DNA from: DASXQK01 sp963757155
GTDB taxonomy: Bacteria > Pseudomonadota > Alphaproteobacteria > Dongiales > Dongiaceae
DNA length: 64,000 nt
Reading direction: 5' to 3'
Assembly (NCBI GenBank): GCA_963757155.1
Contig: CAVWQS010000009.1
Span: forward strand, 186,001 to 250,000
In this document: piece after piece, positions 1 through 9,123 of the stretch
Position numbering within the stretch: position 1 is the first letter of the stretch
Layout of the letters: every line of letters begins with the position of its first letter
Notes under the pieces: model-generated
Seen by the model: only the letters and a program-made list of their open reading frames with translations
The model's database searches: none
Told to the model about the DNA's origin: nothing
Translations under genes and position numbers: made by a program

Positions 1-724
1 CGCCCTCACCCCGGCCGAACTGGCGAGCCTGCGCCATGGACTGGCCGCCGGCGAGGCCCTGCCCGCGGCCTTGCTCGCGGAATGGCGCAAGCGCACCGGC
101 CGGGAAATCTACGAATCGCTGGGGATGAGCGAATGCTCGACCTATGTCTCGACGTTTCCGGGCATGGCGATCAAGCCGGGCAGTCCCGGCAAGCCGCAGC
201 CGGGCCGGGCCATCGCCGTCCTGCCGGTGGAGGGCGGCGAGGTGCCGCTGCCGGCCGGCGAGACGGGGCTGCTTGCCATCCACCGCGACGATCCCGGTCT
301 GATGCTGGGCTATTGGCGCCGGCCGGAGGAAGAGAAGCTGGTCTATCGCGGCGAATGGTTCGTCGGCGGCGATCTCGCCGCCTTCGATGACGAGGGCTAT
401 CTCTGGTATCATGGCCGCGCCGACGATCTGATGAATGCCGGCGGCTATCGCGTCTCCCCGGCGGAGGTCGAGGCGGCCCTGGCCGATCATCCGGCCATTG
501 CCGAGGTCGCGGTCGCCGAGCATGCCGTCCGCCCCGACGTCAACGTGATCGCCGCCTTCGTCGTCGCCCGACCGGGTGCGCCCAAGGATGCTGCCGCGAT
601 CCTGGCGCATGCCGAGAAGCACCTCGCCACCTACAAGCGCCCGCGGGAGGTCATCTTCCTCGATAGCCTGCCGCGGACCGCCAATGGCAAGCTGCTGCGC
701 CGGGCCCTACGACATACCGTTTGA
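1..724 (+). CDS. AMP-binding acyl-CoA synthetase, C-terminal part (5' end outside window)
   Basis: The reading frame is open from the first bases, so the window begins inside the gene. The visible ~240 residues are the end of the large domain plus the C-terminal cap of the ANL (acyl/aryl-CoA synthetase) superfamily, which adenylates a carboxylate with ATP and transfers it to CoA. Seen: the substrate-loop area ESLGMSECSTY, the adenylate motif GD-(x)-DDEGYLWYHGRADD, the hinge NAGGYRVSPAEVE and the catalytic lysine in PRTANGKLLRRAL near the C-terminus. Substrate cannot be inferred from this end; benzoate- or acetate-CoA-ligase-like members share these motifs. The TGA stop overlaps the -35 box of the next gene's promoter. 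Confidence 0.9.
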   Translation, partial: ALTPAELASLRHGLAAGEALPAALLAEWRKRTGREIYESLGMSECSTYVSTFPGMAIKPGSPGKPQPGRAIAVLPVEGGEVPLPAGETGLLAIHRDDPGLMLGYWRRPEEEKLVYRGEWFVGGDLAAFDDEGYLWYHGRADDLMNAGGYRVSPAEVEAALADHPAIAEVAVAEHAVRPDVNVIAAFVVARPGAPKDAAAILAHAEKHLATYKRPREVIFLDSLPRTANGKLLRRALRHTV

Positions 725-749
725 CAGATACGCTTTTTACGTATATACT
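721..749 (+). promoter_or_regulatory. Consensus sigma-70 promoter for the LysE-type exporter
   Basis: TTGACA at 721-726, a 17-nt spacer, and TATACT at 744-749. This is a full-consensus -35, optimal spacing and a one-mismatch -10, unusual in so GC-rich a genome. The expected start lies near 756, giving a leader of about 100 nt. That leader contains three CTGCAG palindromes (763, 779, 790), the last two 11 bp apart, directly downstream of the promoter where a repressor could block it. Confidence 0.75.
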
Positions 750-859
750 TTAGGTTTGGTGTCTGCAGAGAGGATCACCTGCAGATTCCCTGCAGAAACA
801 GGTCGGACCGCCGGGAAAGCCGATACGAACGTCCCGGATAGCGTGAGGAGACAGCCCCC

Positions 860-1471
860 ATGAGCATCGCGTTCCTGATCACCTCGCTCATCGTCGTCGT
901 ATCGCCCGGCACCGGCGTTCTCTTCACCATGGCGGCCGGCCTCTCCCGCGGATCGCGGGCCAGCATCGTCGCGGCCTTCGGCTGCACGCTGGGCATCGTT
1001 CCGCATATGGCCGCAGCGATCATGGGGCTCGCCGCCCTGTTGCATGCCAGCGCGCTCGCCTTCCAGACCCTCAAATATCTGGGCGTTGCCTATCTTCTCT
1101 ACATGGCCTGGAACGCGCTCCGGGAAAAAGGCGCACTCCGGGTGGAAACCAAGGTCGACACTCGCTCGGCGCTGCAGGTAATCACCTCGGCCATCCTGGT
1201 CAACATCCTCAATCCCAAGCTCTCGATCTTCTTCTTCGCCTTCCTGCCCCAGTTCGTGAACACCCATGAGGCCCATCCGCTCTCGCGCATGCTGGAGCTC
1301 AGCGCCGTCTTCATGCTGCTGACTTTCGTCGTCTTCGTCGGCTACGGCCTCTTCGCCGCCTGGATCCGCCGGCATGTCATCACCCGCCCTGGGGTGCTGA
1401 CCTGGATGCGCCGCACCTTCGCCGCCGCCTTCGTCGCGCTCGCCGCCAAGCTGGCACTGGCGGATCGCTGA
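860..1471 (+). CDS. LysE family amino-acid/metabolite exporter
   Basis: Protein of 203 residues, the normal length for LysE/RhtB translocators, which export amino acids or related small metabolites across the inner membrane. The start is an ATG about 9 nt after GAGGAG. Seen: a hydrophobic N-terminal helix followed by the family signature SPGTGVLFTMAAGLSRGSRA (residues ~14-33), then about five further hydrophobic segments; NILNPKLSIFFFAFLPQFV (~115-134) is the second conserved family motif with the NPK turn. It sits alone behind its own consensus promoter. Which solute it exports is not visible. Confidence 0.9.
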   Translation: MSIAFLITSLIVVVSPGTGVLFTMAAGLSRGSRASIVAAFGCTLGIVPHMAAAIMGLAALLHASALAFQTLKYLGVAYLLYMAWNALREKGALRVETKVDTRSALQVITSAILVNILNPKLSIFFFAFLPQFVNTHEAHPLSRMLELSAVFMLLTFVVFVGYGLFAAWIRRHVITRPGVLTWMRRTFAAAFVALAAKLALADR

Positions 1472-1491
1472 ATGTGACCAATTCTCTCAAC

Positions 1492-1570
1492 CGTCATTCC
1501 CGCGAAAGCGGGAATCCAGGGCCGTAGACTCCGCCTGTTGCCCTGGATTCCCGCTTTCGCGGGAATGACG
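1492..1570. repeat. Long palindromic intergenic repeat (CGTCATTCCCGC family), complete copy
   Basis: Two inverted arms of about 30 nt, each beginning CGTCATTCCCGCGAAAGCGG and ending in the GGAATCCAGGGC box, face each other around a ~20-nt centre. Each arm also contains its own small hairpin (TTCCCGC-GAAA-GCGGGAA). It lies between the convergent LysE and PotC-like genes, where the RNA hairpin could serve as a two-way terminator. Related copies are at 18682, 22493, 45913 and 58356. Confidence 0.85.
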
Positions 1571-1592
1571 ATGGGGAGCGGAAGTCGCGACT

Positions 1593-2417
1593 TTACCGCG
1601 TCCGCTTCCCCTTCGGCCCCCGCCGCAGCAGCATCTGCGCCGTGAACAGCACCGTCAGCGAGAACACCATCACCGTCGTGCCGATGACATTGATCTCCGG
1701 CGTCACGCCGCGGCGGATCGAGGAGAAGACGTAGATCGGCAGGGTCGTCACCGAGCCGGCGACGAAGAAGGCGATGACGAAATCGTCCAGGCTGAAAGTG
1801 AAGCTCAGCAGAAATCCCGCGACGATGGCGGGCATGAGCTGGGGCAGGGTCACCTGGCGGAAGGTGCCCCAGGGATCGGCATAGAGATCCATGGAGGCCT
1901 CGATCAGGCTGCGGTCCATGCCGGCGATGCGGGCCCGGACGATCACGATGACCAGCGCCATGGAGAAGAGGGTATGGGCGGCGATGATCGAGCCATAGCC
2001 CATGGCGAGCTGGGGCGCCTGGCCGCCCGGCCAGAGCGAGGCAAGGAAGCCGTTCAGCAGCGCGAAGGTATTGACCAAAGCGATCAGGGTCGCGATGCCG
2101 ATGACGATGCCCGGCACCATGATGGAGACATAGGTGAGGCCATCGAAGGCGACTCTCAACGGCCCCCGCACCTGCTGCAAGGCCAGCGCCGCCATGGTGC
2201 CCATGAGTGTGGCGAGCGCCGCCGAGGTCCCGGCCACGATCAGGCTGTTTTCCAGCGCCTCGATGACGAAGGTGTTGTTCGCCGCCTTGCCGTACCAGGT
2301 GAAGGCGAAATGCTGGAAGTCGCTGGCGTTGTTGCCGCTGTTGAAGCTGAAGAGGACGATCAGCGCGATAGGCGCATAGAGGAAGAGGTAGATGAAGACG
2401 GAGTAGCCGCGCAGCAC
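1593..2417 (-). CDS. ABC transporter permease, PotC-like (polyamine/opine type)
   Basis: 274-residue inner-membrane permease of the spermidine/putrescine family. Six hydrophobic segments are visible. The EAA loop that contacts the ATPase is present as EASMDLYADPWGTFRQVTLPQLMPAI (around residues 175-200), with the glycine replaced in part (DLYADP for DLGA). GTG start with GAGGAGAGG about 4 nt upstream. It is last in a minus-strand run PotD-PotB-PotC; no ATPase gene accompanies it. The solute is probably a small cationic or polyol-like compound, but this is inferred only from family and neighbours. Confidence 0.88.
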   Translation of the reverse strand: MLRGYSVFIYLFLYAPIALIVLFSFNSGNNASDFQHFAFTWYGKAANNTFVIEALENSLIVAGTSAALATLMGTMAALALQQVRGPLRVAFDGLTYVSIMVPGIVIGIATLIALVNTFALLNGFLASLWPGGQAPQLAMGYGSIIAAHTLFSMALVIVIVRARIAGMDRSLIEASMDLYADPWGTFRQVTLPQLMPAIVAGFLLSFTFSLDDFVIAFFVAGSVTTLPIYVFSSIRRGVTPEINVIGTTVMVFSLTVLFTAQMLLRRGPKGKRTR

Positions 2418-2427
2418 AGGCCTCTCC

Positions 2428-3304
2428 TCACATCAGGGAGACGTCGCGCTGGCCCCGCGCGCGCGTCAGCTTGAGATAGAGGGTGATGGTCACCATCATG
2501 ATGACGACCAGAGCCACGGCGCAGGCAGAGCCGAAAGGCCAGTTGAGGGACTGCAGGAAAAGATCCACCAGCGCATTGCCGATGAAGAAGACCTTGCCGC
2601 CGCCCAGGAGCTGCGGGATCAGGTACTCGCCCATCAGCAGGATGAAGACCAGCATGCAGCCCGTGATGACGCCCGGGCGCCGAGAGCGGCAGGGTCACCT
2701 GGCGGAAGGTGGCGAAGGGGGCAGCGCCCAGATCCTCCGAGGCCTCCAGCAGGCGCTTGTCCAGCTTCTCCAGGCTGACGAAGATCGGAAAGACCATCAG
2801 CGGCAGATAGCCGTAGACGATGCCGATGAGCACGGCGAAGGGCGTGTTGATCAGCCTGATATCCTCGATGCCGATCCAGCCGAGGAGGGCGGGAATCCCG
2901 CGCCCGCCCAGGATGAACATCCAGGCATAGGTGCGGATCAGGAAGCTGGTCCAGAAGGGCACGATGACCAGGATGATCAGGAACAGCCGGCTCTTGGCCG
3001 TGGATTTCACCGCCAGGAAATAAGCCAGGGGATAGCCGATCAAGAGGCAGATCAGCGTGCCCATGGGGGCCAAGGTCAGGGTATTGCGGAAGGCGGTAAG
3101 CCGCGCCGGCAGGTTCAGATAGTTGGCGAGGGTGAAGCCTGCCTGATAGCCGCCCGTCGCCGCCCGCTCGCCGAAGGAATAGACGATGACGACGGCGAGC
3201 GGCAGGATCAGCAGCATCAGGAACCAGAAGGCGGCCGGCGCCAGGAGCAGGGCGGTGGTGAGCCGCCCTGCCCCCTTCTTCTCGCCGGCCGCTTCTGCCG
3301 TCAC
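2428..3304 (-). CDS. ABC transporter permease, PotB-like, interrupted by a frame shift
   Basis: Partner of the PotC-like permease. The first frame codes residues 1-~212, with membrane segments and the EAA loop EASEDLGAAPFATFRQVTLPL. After LSAPG the frame is lost; the continuation GCMLVFILLMGEYLIPQLL and the last two membrane segments lie in another frame ending at 2428. Removing one G from the CCCGGG run near 2675 restores the family-typical ~292-residue protein. GTG start at 3304, 22 nt after the binding-protein stop, with no clear Shine-Dalgarno, so translation may be coupled. Probably a sequence error rather than a dead gene. Confidence 0.82.
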
Positions 3305-3326
3305 GATATAGCCAGACTCGCGGCTG

Positions 3327-4471
3327 TCAGGCCGATTTGAAGCGCGCCATGATTTCGGCCCGGGCGGGATTGGTCATCGTCGCCGCCGCGCCGAACTCCA
3401 GCGGGCGTCAGCTCCTCCGCCGCCGGGAACATGATCGTATCCTTCAGCATCTCGGGCGGCAGCAGGTCGAGGACCCGCTTGTCGGCCACGGGATAGCCAT
3501 GGAACAGCACCTCGTCCTTGTTGCACGTCGGGCGTCAGCAGGAAGTTGATCAGCGCATAGCCCGCCGCGCGATGCGGCGCCCCCTTCGGCACGGCATAGA
3601 AATCGGACCAGATCTCCCCGCCTTCCTTGCCGATGACATAGGTGATGGCGGGGATGTCCTTGTGGAGCTGCTTGGCATCGCCGGTCCAGGCGATGGCGAG
3701 CCAGGCATCGCCGTTGCGCATCGCCGGCTGGTAGTCGCTGGTGATGGCGAAGAGATGCGGCTTGGCCGCGAGCAGCAGCTTCTCGGCCTCGGCGAGCTGC
3801 TTCTCGTCATTGGAGTTGAAGGAATAGCCGTAATATTTGAGCGCATTGCCGATGGTGGTGAGCTGATAGTCGTGGACGGTGACCCGGCCGGTGTACTTGC
3901 CCTGGGCCTGGTCCCAGAAATCCTTCCAGCTCGTCATCGGCTCCGTCACCTTGGCGGTGTTGACGCAATAGCCGGTGGTGCCCCAATCCTTGTGCACCGC
4001 ATAGACCTTGCCGTTCACCGTGCCGGGGGTCGTGAAGCGCTTATCGGTGTAGGTCGAGGGATCGAACATCGGGATCTGCGCCAGATCCAGAGGCTCGATC
4101 AGATCGGCCGCGACATAGTTCTCGATGGTGTAGTTGGTGGGCACGAAGGCGTCCCAGCCCGTGCCGCCCGCCTTCAGCTTGGCATACATCTCCTCATTGG
4201 AGCCGAAGACGGTGAGCTCCACTTTCACCCCGGTCGCGGCGGTGAATTTCTCGAAGTTCTTGGGATCGTGATAGTTCGGCCAGCTGGTGAGCGAGACCCG
4301 GTCGCCCAGATCGGCGCCATAGGCGCGGCGCGGCATGACCAGCTCCGGCATGCTGGCGGCGAGCGCCGCCACGGCCGTACCCAACCCCGTGACGCCGAGG
4401 AAATGGCGCCGGGAGATCGATCCCTTCCGATAGCGCCGCAGCTGAGCGATGAATTCCTTACGCGGATCCAT
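3327..4471 (-). CDS. Extracellular solute-binding protein, PotD/PotF type, Tat signal; two frame shifts near 3' end
   Basis: Periplasmic binding protein that would feed the PotB/PotC-like permeases. The N-terminus carries a twin-arginine signal (SRRHFLG, R21-R22, then a hydrophobic stretch), suggesting export in folded form. The mature part keeps the PotD pattern: SLTSWPNYHDPKNFEKF, YAKLKAGGTGWD, and KDWGTTGYCVNT. The frame breaks twice: near 3524 after LLTPDV, and near 3405 after EELTP. With one base removed at each, the protein ends LEFGAAATMTNPARAEIMAR and stops at 3327, giving ~380 residues. Upstream is a 117-nt gap after the DeoR regulator gene. Confidence 0.87.
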
Positions 4472-4588
4472 GGTGCCTCCTGTTTGTGGTCCGTTGTCGG
4501 GCGGCGGCGCCTTGTGGCTTCCCGCCGTCCGTGCCCCCCTCAGGCGATAGCGCCGGGAGATTACGACATTTTAACCTTGGCGGTAAAT

Positions 4589-5413
4589 TCAGCTCCCATT
4601 GCGCCCAGACGGCCGGCCCGGCGGCTGGGCTGCGGGCGGCTCGGCCGCGCCGGCAACCTCGACCGCGATGCCGGCGCGCCTGATGGCACGCGCCAGCTCC
4701 CCCGCGGGCGGCCGATCGGCCACGATCAGCCGGATGGCACCGAGGCTGCAGACGTTCTCCAGCGCCAGCACGTCGTATTTCGAATGGTCGAGCAGCAGCA
4801 TGTTGGATTCCGCCCGGGCCAGCATGGCCCGCTTGATGCCCGCGGCCGCGGGGCTCACATCGTTCGGCCCCTGCGGCGTCAGCCCGCTGCAGCCGATCAC
4901 GGCGAGATTGGCGTTGAAGCGCTGCAGGAAGCTCTCGCTGTCGGAGCCGAAGACGCTGCCCTCGCGGGAATCATAGTGGCCGGGGCAGAGAACGACCCGG
5001 ATGGTGGGGTTGGCGGCCAGCACCGCCGCCACGCCGCAGCTGTTGGTGATGGCCGTCAAATCCTGGAGCTCGGCCGAGAGCCGGCGGGCGAAATGCACGG
5101 TGGTGGAGCCGGAATCGATCATCAGCACCTGACCCGGCTTGATGGCGCGGGCCGCCAGCGCGCCCACCCGCTCGCGCTCCTCGACATATTCCATGTAGCG
5201 CTCGCTCAGCGTCGGCTCGGCCCCGAAAGGCCGCGGGGCCGCCCCGCCATAGGTGCGGCTCAGCATTCCCTGCTGGTTGAGCTCGTCGAGATCGCGCCGG
5301 ATGGTTTCGGTGGAAACCCCCAATTCCCCCGCCAGCGCCGAGATCCGAATGGCCGGCGAGGCCCGCAGCTCGCCCAGAATCCGCGCCTGGCGCTCGCTTT
5401 TCCTCGGCTTCAT
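4589..5413 (-). CDS. DeoR/GlpR family transcriptional repressor
   Basis: 274 residues from the ATG at 5413; an in-frame start 30 codons upstream lies in low-complexity Arg/Gly sequence and is unlikely. The N-terminal winged helix-turn-helix shows the DeoR signature (RISALAGELGVSTETIRRDLDELNQQGMLSRTYGGA, residues ~22-57 in outline). The C-terminal sensor domain has the phosphosugar-pocket elements DSGSTTVHFAR and TNSCGVAA, and GCSGL. DeoR proteins of this kind answer to phosphorylated sugars. It lies within the run of kinase, dehydrogenase, phosphatase and importer genes, so it probably regulates that set. The last ~20 residues are Pro/Gly-rich and non-conserved. Confidence 0.9.
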   Translation of the reverse strand: MKPRKSERQARILGELRASPAIRISALAGELGVSTETIRRDLDELNQQGMLSRTYGGAAPRPFGAEPTLSERYMEYVEERERVGALAARAIKPGQVLMIDSGSTTVHFARRLSAELQDLTAITNSCGVAAVLAANPTIRVVLCPGHYDSREGSVFGSDSESFLQRFNANLAVIGCSGLTPQGPNDVSPAAAGIKRAMLARAESNMLLLDHSKYDVLALENVCSLGAIRLIVADRPPAGELARAIRRAGIAVEVAGAAEPPAAQPPGRPSGRNGS

Positions 5414-5427
5414 CTTCCGCCCATCAC

Positions 5428-6247
5428 CTAGGGCCGCCGCGCCGCGAGCAGCGCCTCGGCCAGCTCGACGAAGCCCTGAGACCCGCGGGCGCGGGTCACC
5501 CATCGCGGTTTGTGCGGCAGCCGATCGGCGAAATCGAGGACATTGGCCACGCCGACGCCATGGGGGAAATGCCCGAACATCGGGCTGTCATTGGGCGAAT
5601 CCCCGGCGAAGACGATGCAGGCGCGATCGCCATCGGCGTCGATGGCGAAGGCCTCGCTAAGCAGGCGCCGCGCCATGGAGAGCTTGTCATAGGCGCCGTA
5701 CCAGCCATTGACATGGATGGAGCTGACCTTGGCCGTGGCCCCATGGCGCGCGAAGACGGCGAGGATCTTATCGATGGCTTCAGGCGGCAAGGGCGCCACA
5801 TCCTCGCAGAAATCGATGGCGAGATCGGCCTCGCGATAGGCCTGGTCCGAGGCCACCGCCGCCCCCGGCACCTCCGCCAGCACCTCGGCCTTGATGACTT
5901 GCAGCCGGGCGCGATCGGCGGCGCGGGTGGAAGCGTCGATGGCATAGACCCGGGCCATGCGCCGCTCCGCGTCGATATGGCGGAAATAGAAGGCGCCGTT
6001 CTCGCCGACCACGCCGTCGACGGGCCATTGCCGGGCGATGAGATCGCACCAGCCCGCCGGCCGGCCGGTGACGGGGATGACGATGAGCCCCGCCCCCCGC
6101 AGCCGCTCCATGGCATCATAAGCTCGCCGCCGGCAGCCGGCCGTGATCGGTCAGGGTATCGTCGATATCGGTGAGCACCGCGCGCACGCTCGCCCGCTGG
6201 CCCCGAGGAAATTCCGCCAGGGGCCTGAGATGCTGGGTCTCGCTCAC
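5428..6247 (-). CDS. HAD-IIB family phosphatase (sugar-phosphatase type), one frame shift
   Basis: All four HAD motifs are present across two frames. Motif I is RAVLTDIDDTLTDHG near residue 25, motif II is VIPVTGRPAGW, the motif III lysine is in YDKLSMARRL, and motif IV is FAGDSPNDSPMF. The family includes mannosyl-3-phosphoglycerate and sucrose-phosphate phosphatases; all remove phosphate from a sugar or polyol phosphate with Mg2+. The frame breaks near 6118 (LPAA / AYDAMERLRG), restorable by dropping one base. The GTG start overlaps the stop of the dehydrogenase gene in a GTGA junction, so the two are translationally coupled. Confidence 0.85.
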
Positions 6248-7542
6248 GCGGCAGCCGCCAGGGAGTCGAGCCGGCCCGACTCCGCCGCCAGATCGAGGAA
6301 GGTGTAGCGATCGCGGATCTCGCGCGCATGGAGGACGGCCTGGCGATAGAAGGCCTCGGGGATATGGATATCGGCGGGCCTTGTCGGCGCGCCGGCGGCC
6401 TTCAGCGCCGCTTCCATCTCCGCCGAGGGCCGCATGACCTGGCGGAGTGCTGCGCGGATCTCCGGCCATTCCCGCTTCAGTTTGGCGTTGAGCGCGGCGG
6501 TCGCGGGCGCGTCCATCGCCTTCTTGGCGAAGGCGGCCCAGCAGGAGGCGCCGAGCGCCGGTCCGAAATGGCGGATCAGCGCCGCCTCGTCCAGGCGGGT
6601 CGGCGAGAGCACCGGCGCCTCGCCCGCGAGCATCGCCTCCTGGAGGCGCGCCATGGTGAGGGCGGTGACGGCGATATGCTCGCCATGGAAGGAGGGGACC
6701 CAGGCCGGATCGCCCAGCATGTCGATGTAATGGCTGATGAGATGCTCGCCCTGGCTCGCCGGATAGCTGCCGCCGCAGATGGTCATGCCGAAGCCGGACA
6801 ATACCAGGGTTCGCGCCAGCAACTCCATGGCGCCGGTATCCCCGGCCAGGAGCGCGCCGGCCTTGGGGACCAGCGCCGCCTCATCGGCCTCCAAAAGCAG
6901 GAAGGGCGCGCGGCGGTAGCTCTGGCCCAGCAGCAGATGCGCCAACAGCCAATCCGCCTGGGCGGTCGGGCGGCAGATGCTGTCCCCCAGGCCGGAGCGG
7001 ATCATGCGCGGCGGGGCGGCCGCCAGGACCGCGAGATCGAGGAACACGCCGACCGGTGCGGCGGCGGGCAGGGATTTCTTATGGCCATGCTCGGTGATGG
7101 CGGCGCTGACGGAGGTGTAGCCGTTCATCGAGGGCGCCGTGCCGAAGACGACATAGGGCTTGCGGTCGAGGAAGGCCGCGTATTTGCACAGATCGTTGAT
7201 GGTGCCGGAGCCGACGGCCACCAGGGCGTCGGCCCCTGCCGTGGCGGCACGCACCCGCGTCACGGTCTCGCTGTCGGGCTTGGGCATCTCCTCCAGCACG
7301 ACCTCGGTGATGTTCGCGCCGGCGAGGCCCGCGACCACCCGCTCGGCCAGCACGGCGCGGGTCTTGGGGTCTGAGACCACCGCGAGCCGGGGTCCCAGGC
7401 CGAGATCGGCCAGAAGTGCGGTGGCACGGCCCGCCAATTTCGCGGCGATCGCGACCTTCCGGGTCGGCACCGCCAGCATCCCGTTGCCGTCGGGATCGGC
7501 CAGCCTTCCCTCCAGCAGCCGCTCCATCAGCGCCTGGCTCAT
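6244..7542 (-). CDS. sn-glycerol-1-phosphate dehydrogenase-like (AraM/EgsA family) enzyme
   Basis: 432 residues, matching the iron-/zinc-type polyol dehydrogenase superfamily. Nucleotide binding: VAVGSGTINDLCKYAA (109-124). Metal site: D187 in GLGDSIC, H267 or H271 in GEHLISHYIDML, and H286/H289 in SFHGEHIAV. The family interconverts dihydroxyacetone phosphate and glycerol 1-phosphate, but bacterial members beside FGGY kinases may use other polyol phosphates. It overlaps the kinase gene upstream by 4 nt and the phosphatase gene downstream by 4 nt, implying one mRNA. The physiological substrate is unproven. Confidence 0.85.
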   Translation of the reverse strand: MSQALMERLLEGRLADPDGNGMLAVPTRKVAIAAKLAGRATALLADLGLGPRLAVVSDPKTRAVLAERVVAGLAGANITEVVLEEMPKPDSETVTRVRAATAGADALVAVGSGTINDLCKYAAFLDRKPYVVFGTAPSMNGYTSVSAAITEHGHKKSLPAAAPVGVFLDLAVLAAAPPRMIRSGLGDSICRPTAQADWLLAHLLLGQSYRRAPFLLLEADEAALVPKAGALLAGDTGAMELLARTLVLSGFGMTICGGSYPASQGEHLISHYIDMLGDPAWVPSFHGEHIAVTALTMARLQEAMLAGEAPVLSPTRLDEAALIRHFGPALGASCWAAFAKKAMDAPATAALNAKLKREWPEIRAALRQVMRPSAEMEAALKAAGAPTRPADIHIPEAFYRQAVLHAREIRDRYTFLDLAAESGRLDSLAAAA

Positions 7543-9023
7543 GCGCGGGCAACCTCCTCGAACACCGGCTTCAGCGCCGTGAACAGGCGCCGGTAGCGTT
7601 GATAGGCCTCTTCATAGGCGCCGCGATGCCCCGAAACCGGCTCGATCTCAACGGTCTGCGGCGCCAGCTTGTCGGCGGCGCTGTCGAGGCTGGGCTCGGC
7701 GCCGGCTGCCACCGCCGCCAGCAAGGCAGCACCCAAAGGCGAGCTGTCGGAGACGGCGGCGACCTCCACGGGCCGGCCGAGCAGCCCGGCCCGGATCTCG
7801 GCCCAGATGCGGCTGCGCGCCCCGCCGCTCAGCAGGCGAACCCGCCCCGTATCAACGCCCAGCGCCGTCAGCCGGTCGACCACGTCGCGCATGGCAAAGG
7901 CACAGCCTTCCAGCACCGCCCGCGTGAGATGCTCAGGCCCATGGGCCGCGGTGAGGCCGTAGAAACAGCCGCGGGCCTCGGCCACCCATTCCGGCGCCAT
8001 GGCGCCGGAGAGCGCGGGCAGGAAGGTGACGCCATCGGCGCCCGGCGGGGCCTGGCCGGCCAGCTCGTTCAGCTCCTCGACACCGGTCAGCCGCAGGATG
8101 CGGATCGCCCAGGCGAGCGCACCGCCCGAGAGCCAGCCAGGATTCTCGATGAAGAAGCGCTCCCCGGCATAGCCATGGGTCTCCACCAGCGCGCCCTTGT
8201 CGATGACCGCCGTCCCATGCACCGCGCCCACCACCTCGGCCGTGCCCAAAGAGACGATCACCCGGCCGGGGCGCACGACGCCGGCGCCGAGCGCGTTGGA
8301 GAAATCATCGCCGGTGCCGACGGCCACGGGAATGCCGGGCTTGAGGCCGGTGAGCGCCGCCCCCGCGGCGCTCAACCCCCCGGCCACGGCCTCGCTGGCA
8401 TCGATCTCGGGCAGCTCGCTTGGCTCGATCCCGAACATCTCGCAGAGCTCGGGGTCGAGGCGCCGATCCCAGAGATTGTAGAGCATGGAGGTGGAGGCGA
8501 CGGCGTGATCCAGCACCGCGCGGCCGGTCAGCCGGGCGACCACAAAAGAGGTCGGCTGATGGAAGCAAGCGATGTCGCGGGCAGCGCCATGATGGCGCTT
8601 CAGCCAGCGCATCTTGGCCGCCATATGGCTCGCGTCCAGCACCACGCCGCCCTTGGCCATGACCGTCTCGGCGGCCACGCCCGTGGTCTCCGCGCTCGCG
8701 CGCCGGTCCATCCAGATGAGGCAGGGGCCCATGGCCTCGCCCTTGCGGTCGACAGGCAAGCAGCCGTCGAGCTGGCCCGCGATGCCGAGTGCCCCCACCT
8801 CCGCGGCGGCGATGCCGGCCTCGGCCAGGGCCTGGCCGATGGCAGGACGAAGTGCGTCGAGCCACAACCGCGGATCCTGCTCCGCCCAGAGCGGCTGGGG
8901 AAACTGGGGCTGGTAGGATGCGGCACCGCTGCCCAGCGGCGTCAGCCCCTCGCCCAGCACCACCGCCTTCAGGCTCTGGGTCCCGATATCGATGCCGAGA
9001 ATGAACATGGAGGAGTCGCTCAT
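7539..9023 (-). CDS. FGGY-family carbohydrate kinase (xylulokinase-like)
   Basis: 494 residues, typical length. N-terminal phosphate loop LGIDIGTQSLKAVVL, the substrate-lobe motif GIAGQLDGCLPVD and IWMDRRA, and the C-terminal ATP-lobe signatures EGCAFAMRDVVDRL and LLSGGARSRIWAEI. It phosphorylates a sugar or sugar alcohol with ATP. It overlaps the downstream dehydrogenase by ATGA coupling, so kinase product and dehydrogenase substrate are probably linked. An alternative start five codons downstream (MFILGID) is possible. A terminator hairpin separates it from the APC permease upstream, so it should have its own promoter or depend on read-through. Confidence 0.92.
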   Translation of the reverse strand: MSDSSMFILGIDIGTQSLKAVVLGEGLTPLGSGAASYQPQFPQPLWAEQDPRLWLDALRPAIGQALAEAGIAAAEVGALGIAGQLDGCLPVDRKGEAMGPCLIWMDRRASAETTGVAAETVMAKGGVVLDASHMAAKMRWLKRHHGAARDIACFHQPTSFVVARLTGRAVLDHAVASTSMLYNLWDRRLDPELCEMFGIEPSELPEIDASEAVAGGLSAAGAALTGLKPGIPVAVGTGDDFSNALGAGVVRPGRVIVSLGTAEVVGAVHGTAVIDKGALVETHGYAGERFFIENPGWLSGGALAWAIRILRLTGVEELNELAGQAPPGADGVTFLPALSGAMAPEWVAEARGCFYGLTAAHGPEHLTRAVLEGCAFAMRDVVDRLTALGVDTGRVRLLSGGARSRIWAEIRAGLLGRPVEVAAVSDSSPLGAALLAAVAAGAEPSLDSAADKLAPQTVEIEPVSGHRGAYEEAYQRYRRLFTALKPVFEEVARA

Positions 9024-9036
9024 ACCTTCAAGAAGA

Positions 9037-9066
9037 AACGACCCTCACCGCGGGGTGAAGGTCGTT
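9037..9066 (-). terminator. Rho-independent terminator after the APC permease gene
   Basis: AACGACCCTCACC and GGTGAAGGTCGTT form a 13-bp stem with one mismatch around a short GC loop; on the minus strand it is followed by TTTCTTCTT. It lies 57 nt after the permease stop and 14 nt before the kinase start. Confidence 0.7.
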
Positions 9067-9123
9067 GCTCCTGCCATAATCGGAGGGCCCGCCGGCGCCG
9101 CCACCGGGCCCGTTCGATTCCTT

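Noticed and set aside
3518..5431. A 637-residue plus-strand frame opposite PotD-like and DeoR genes
   Set aside because: It is antisense to two recognisable genes and lacks motifs or a ribosome site.
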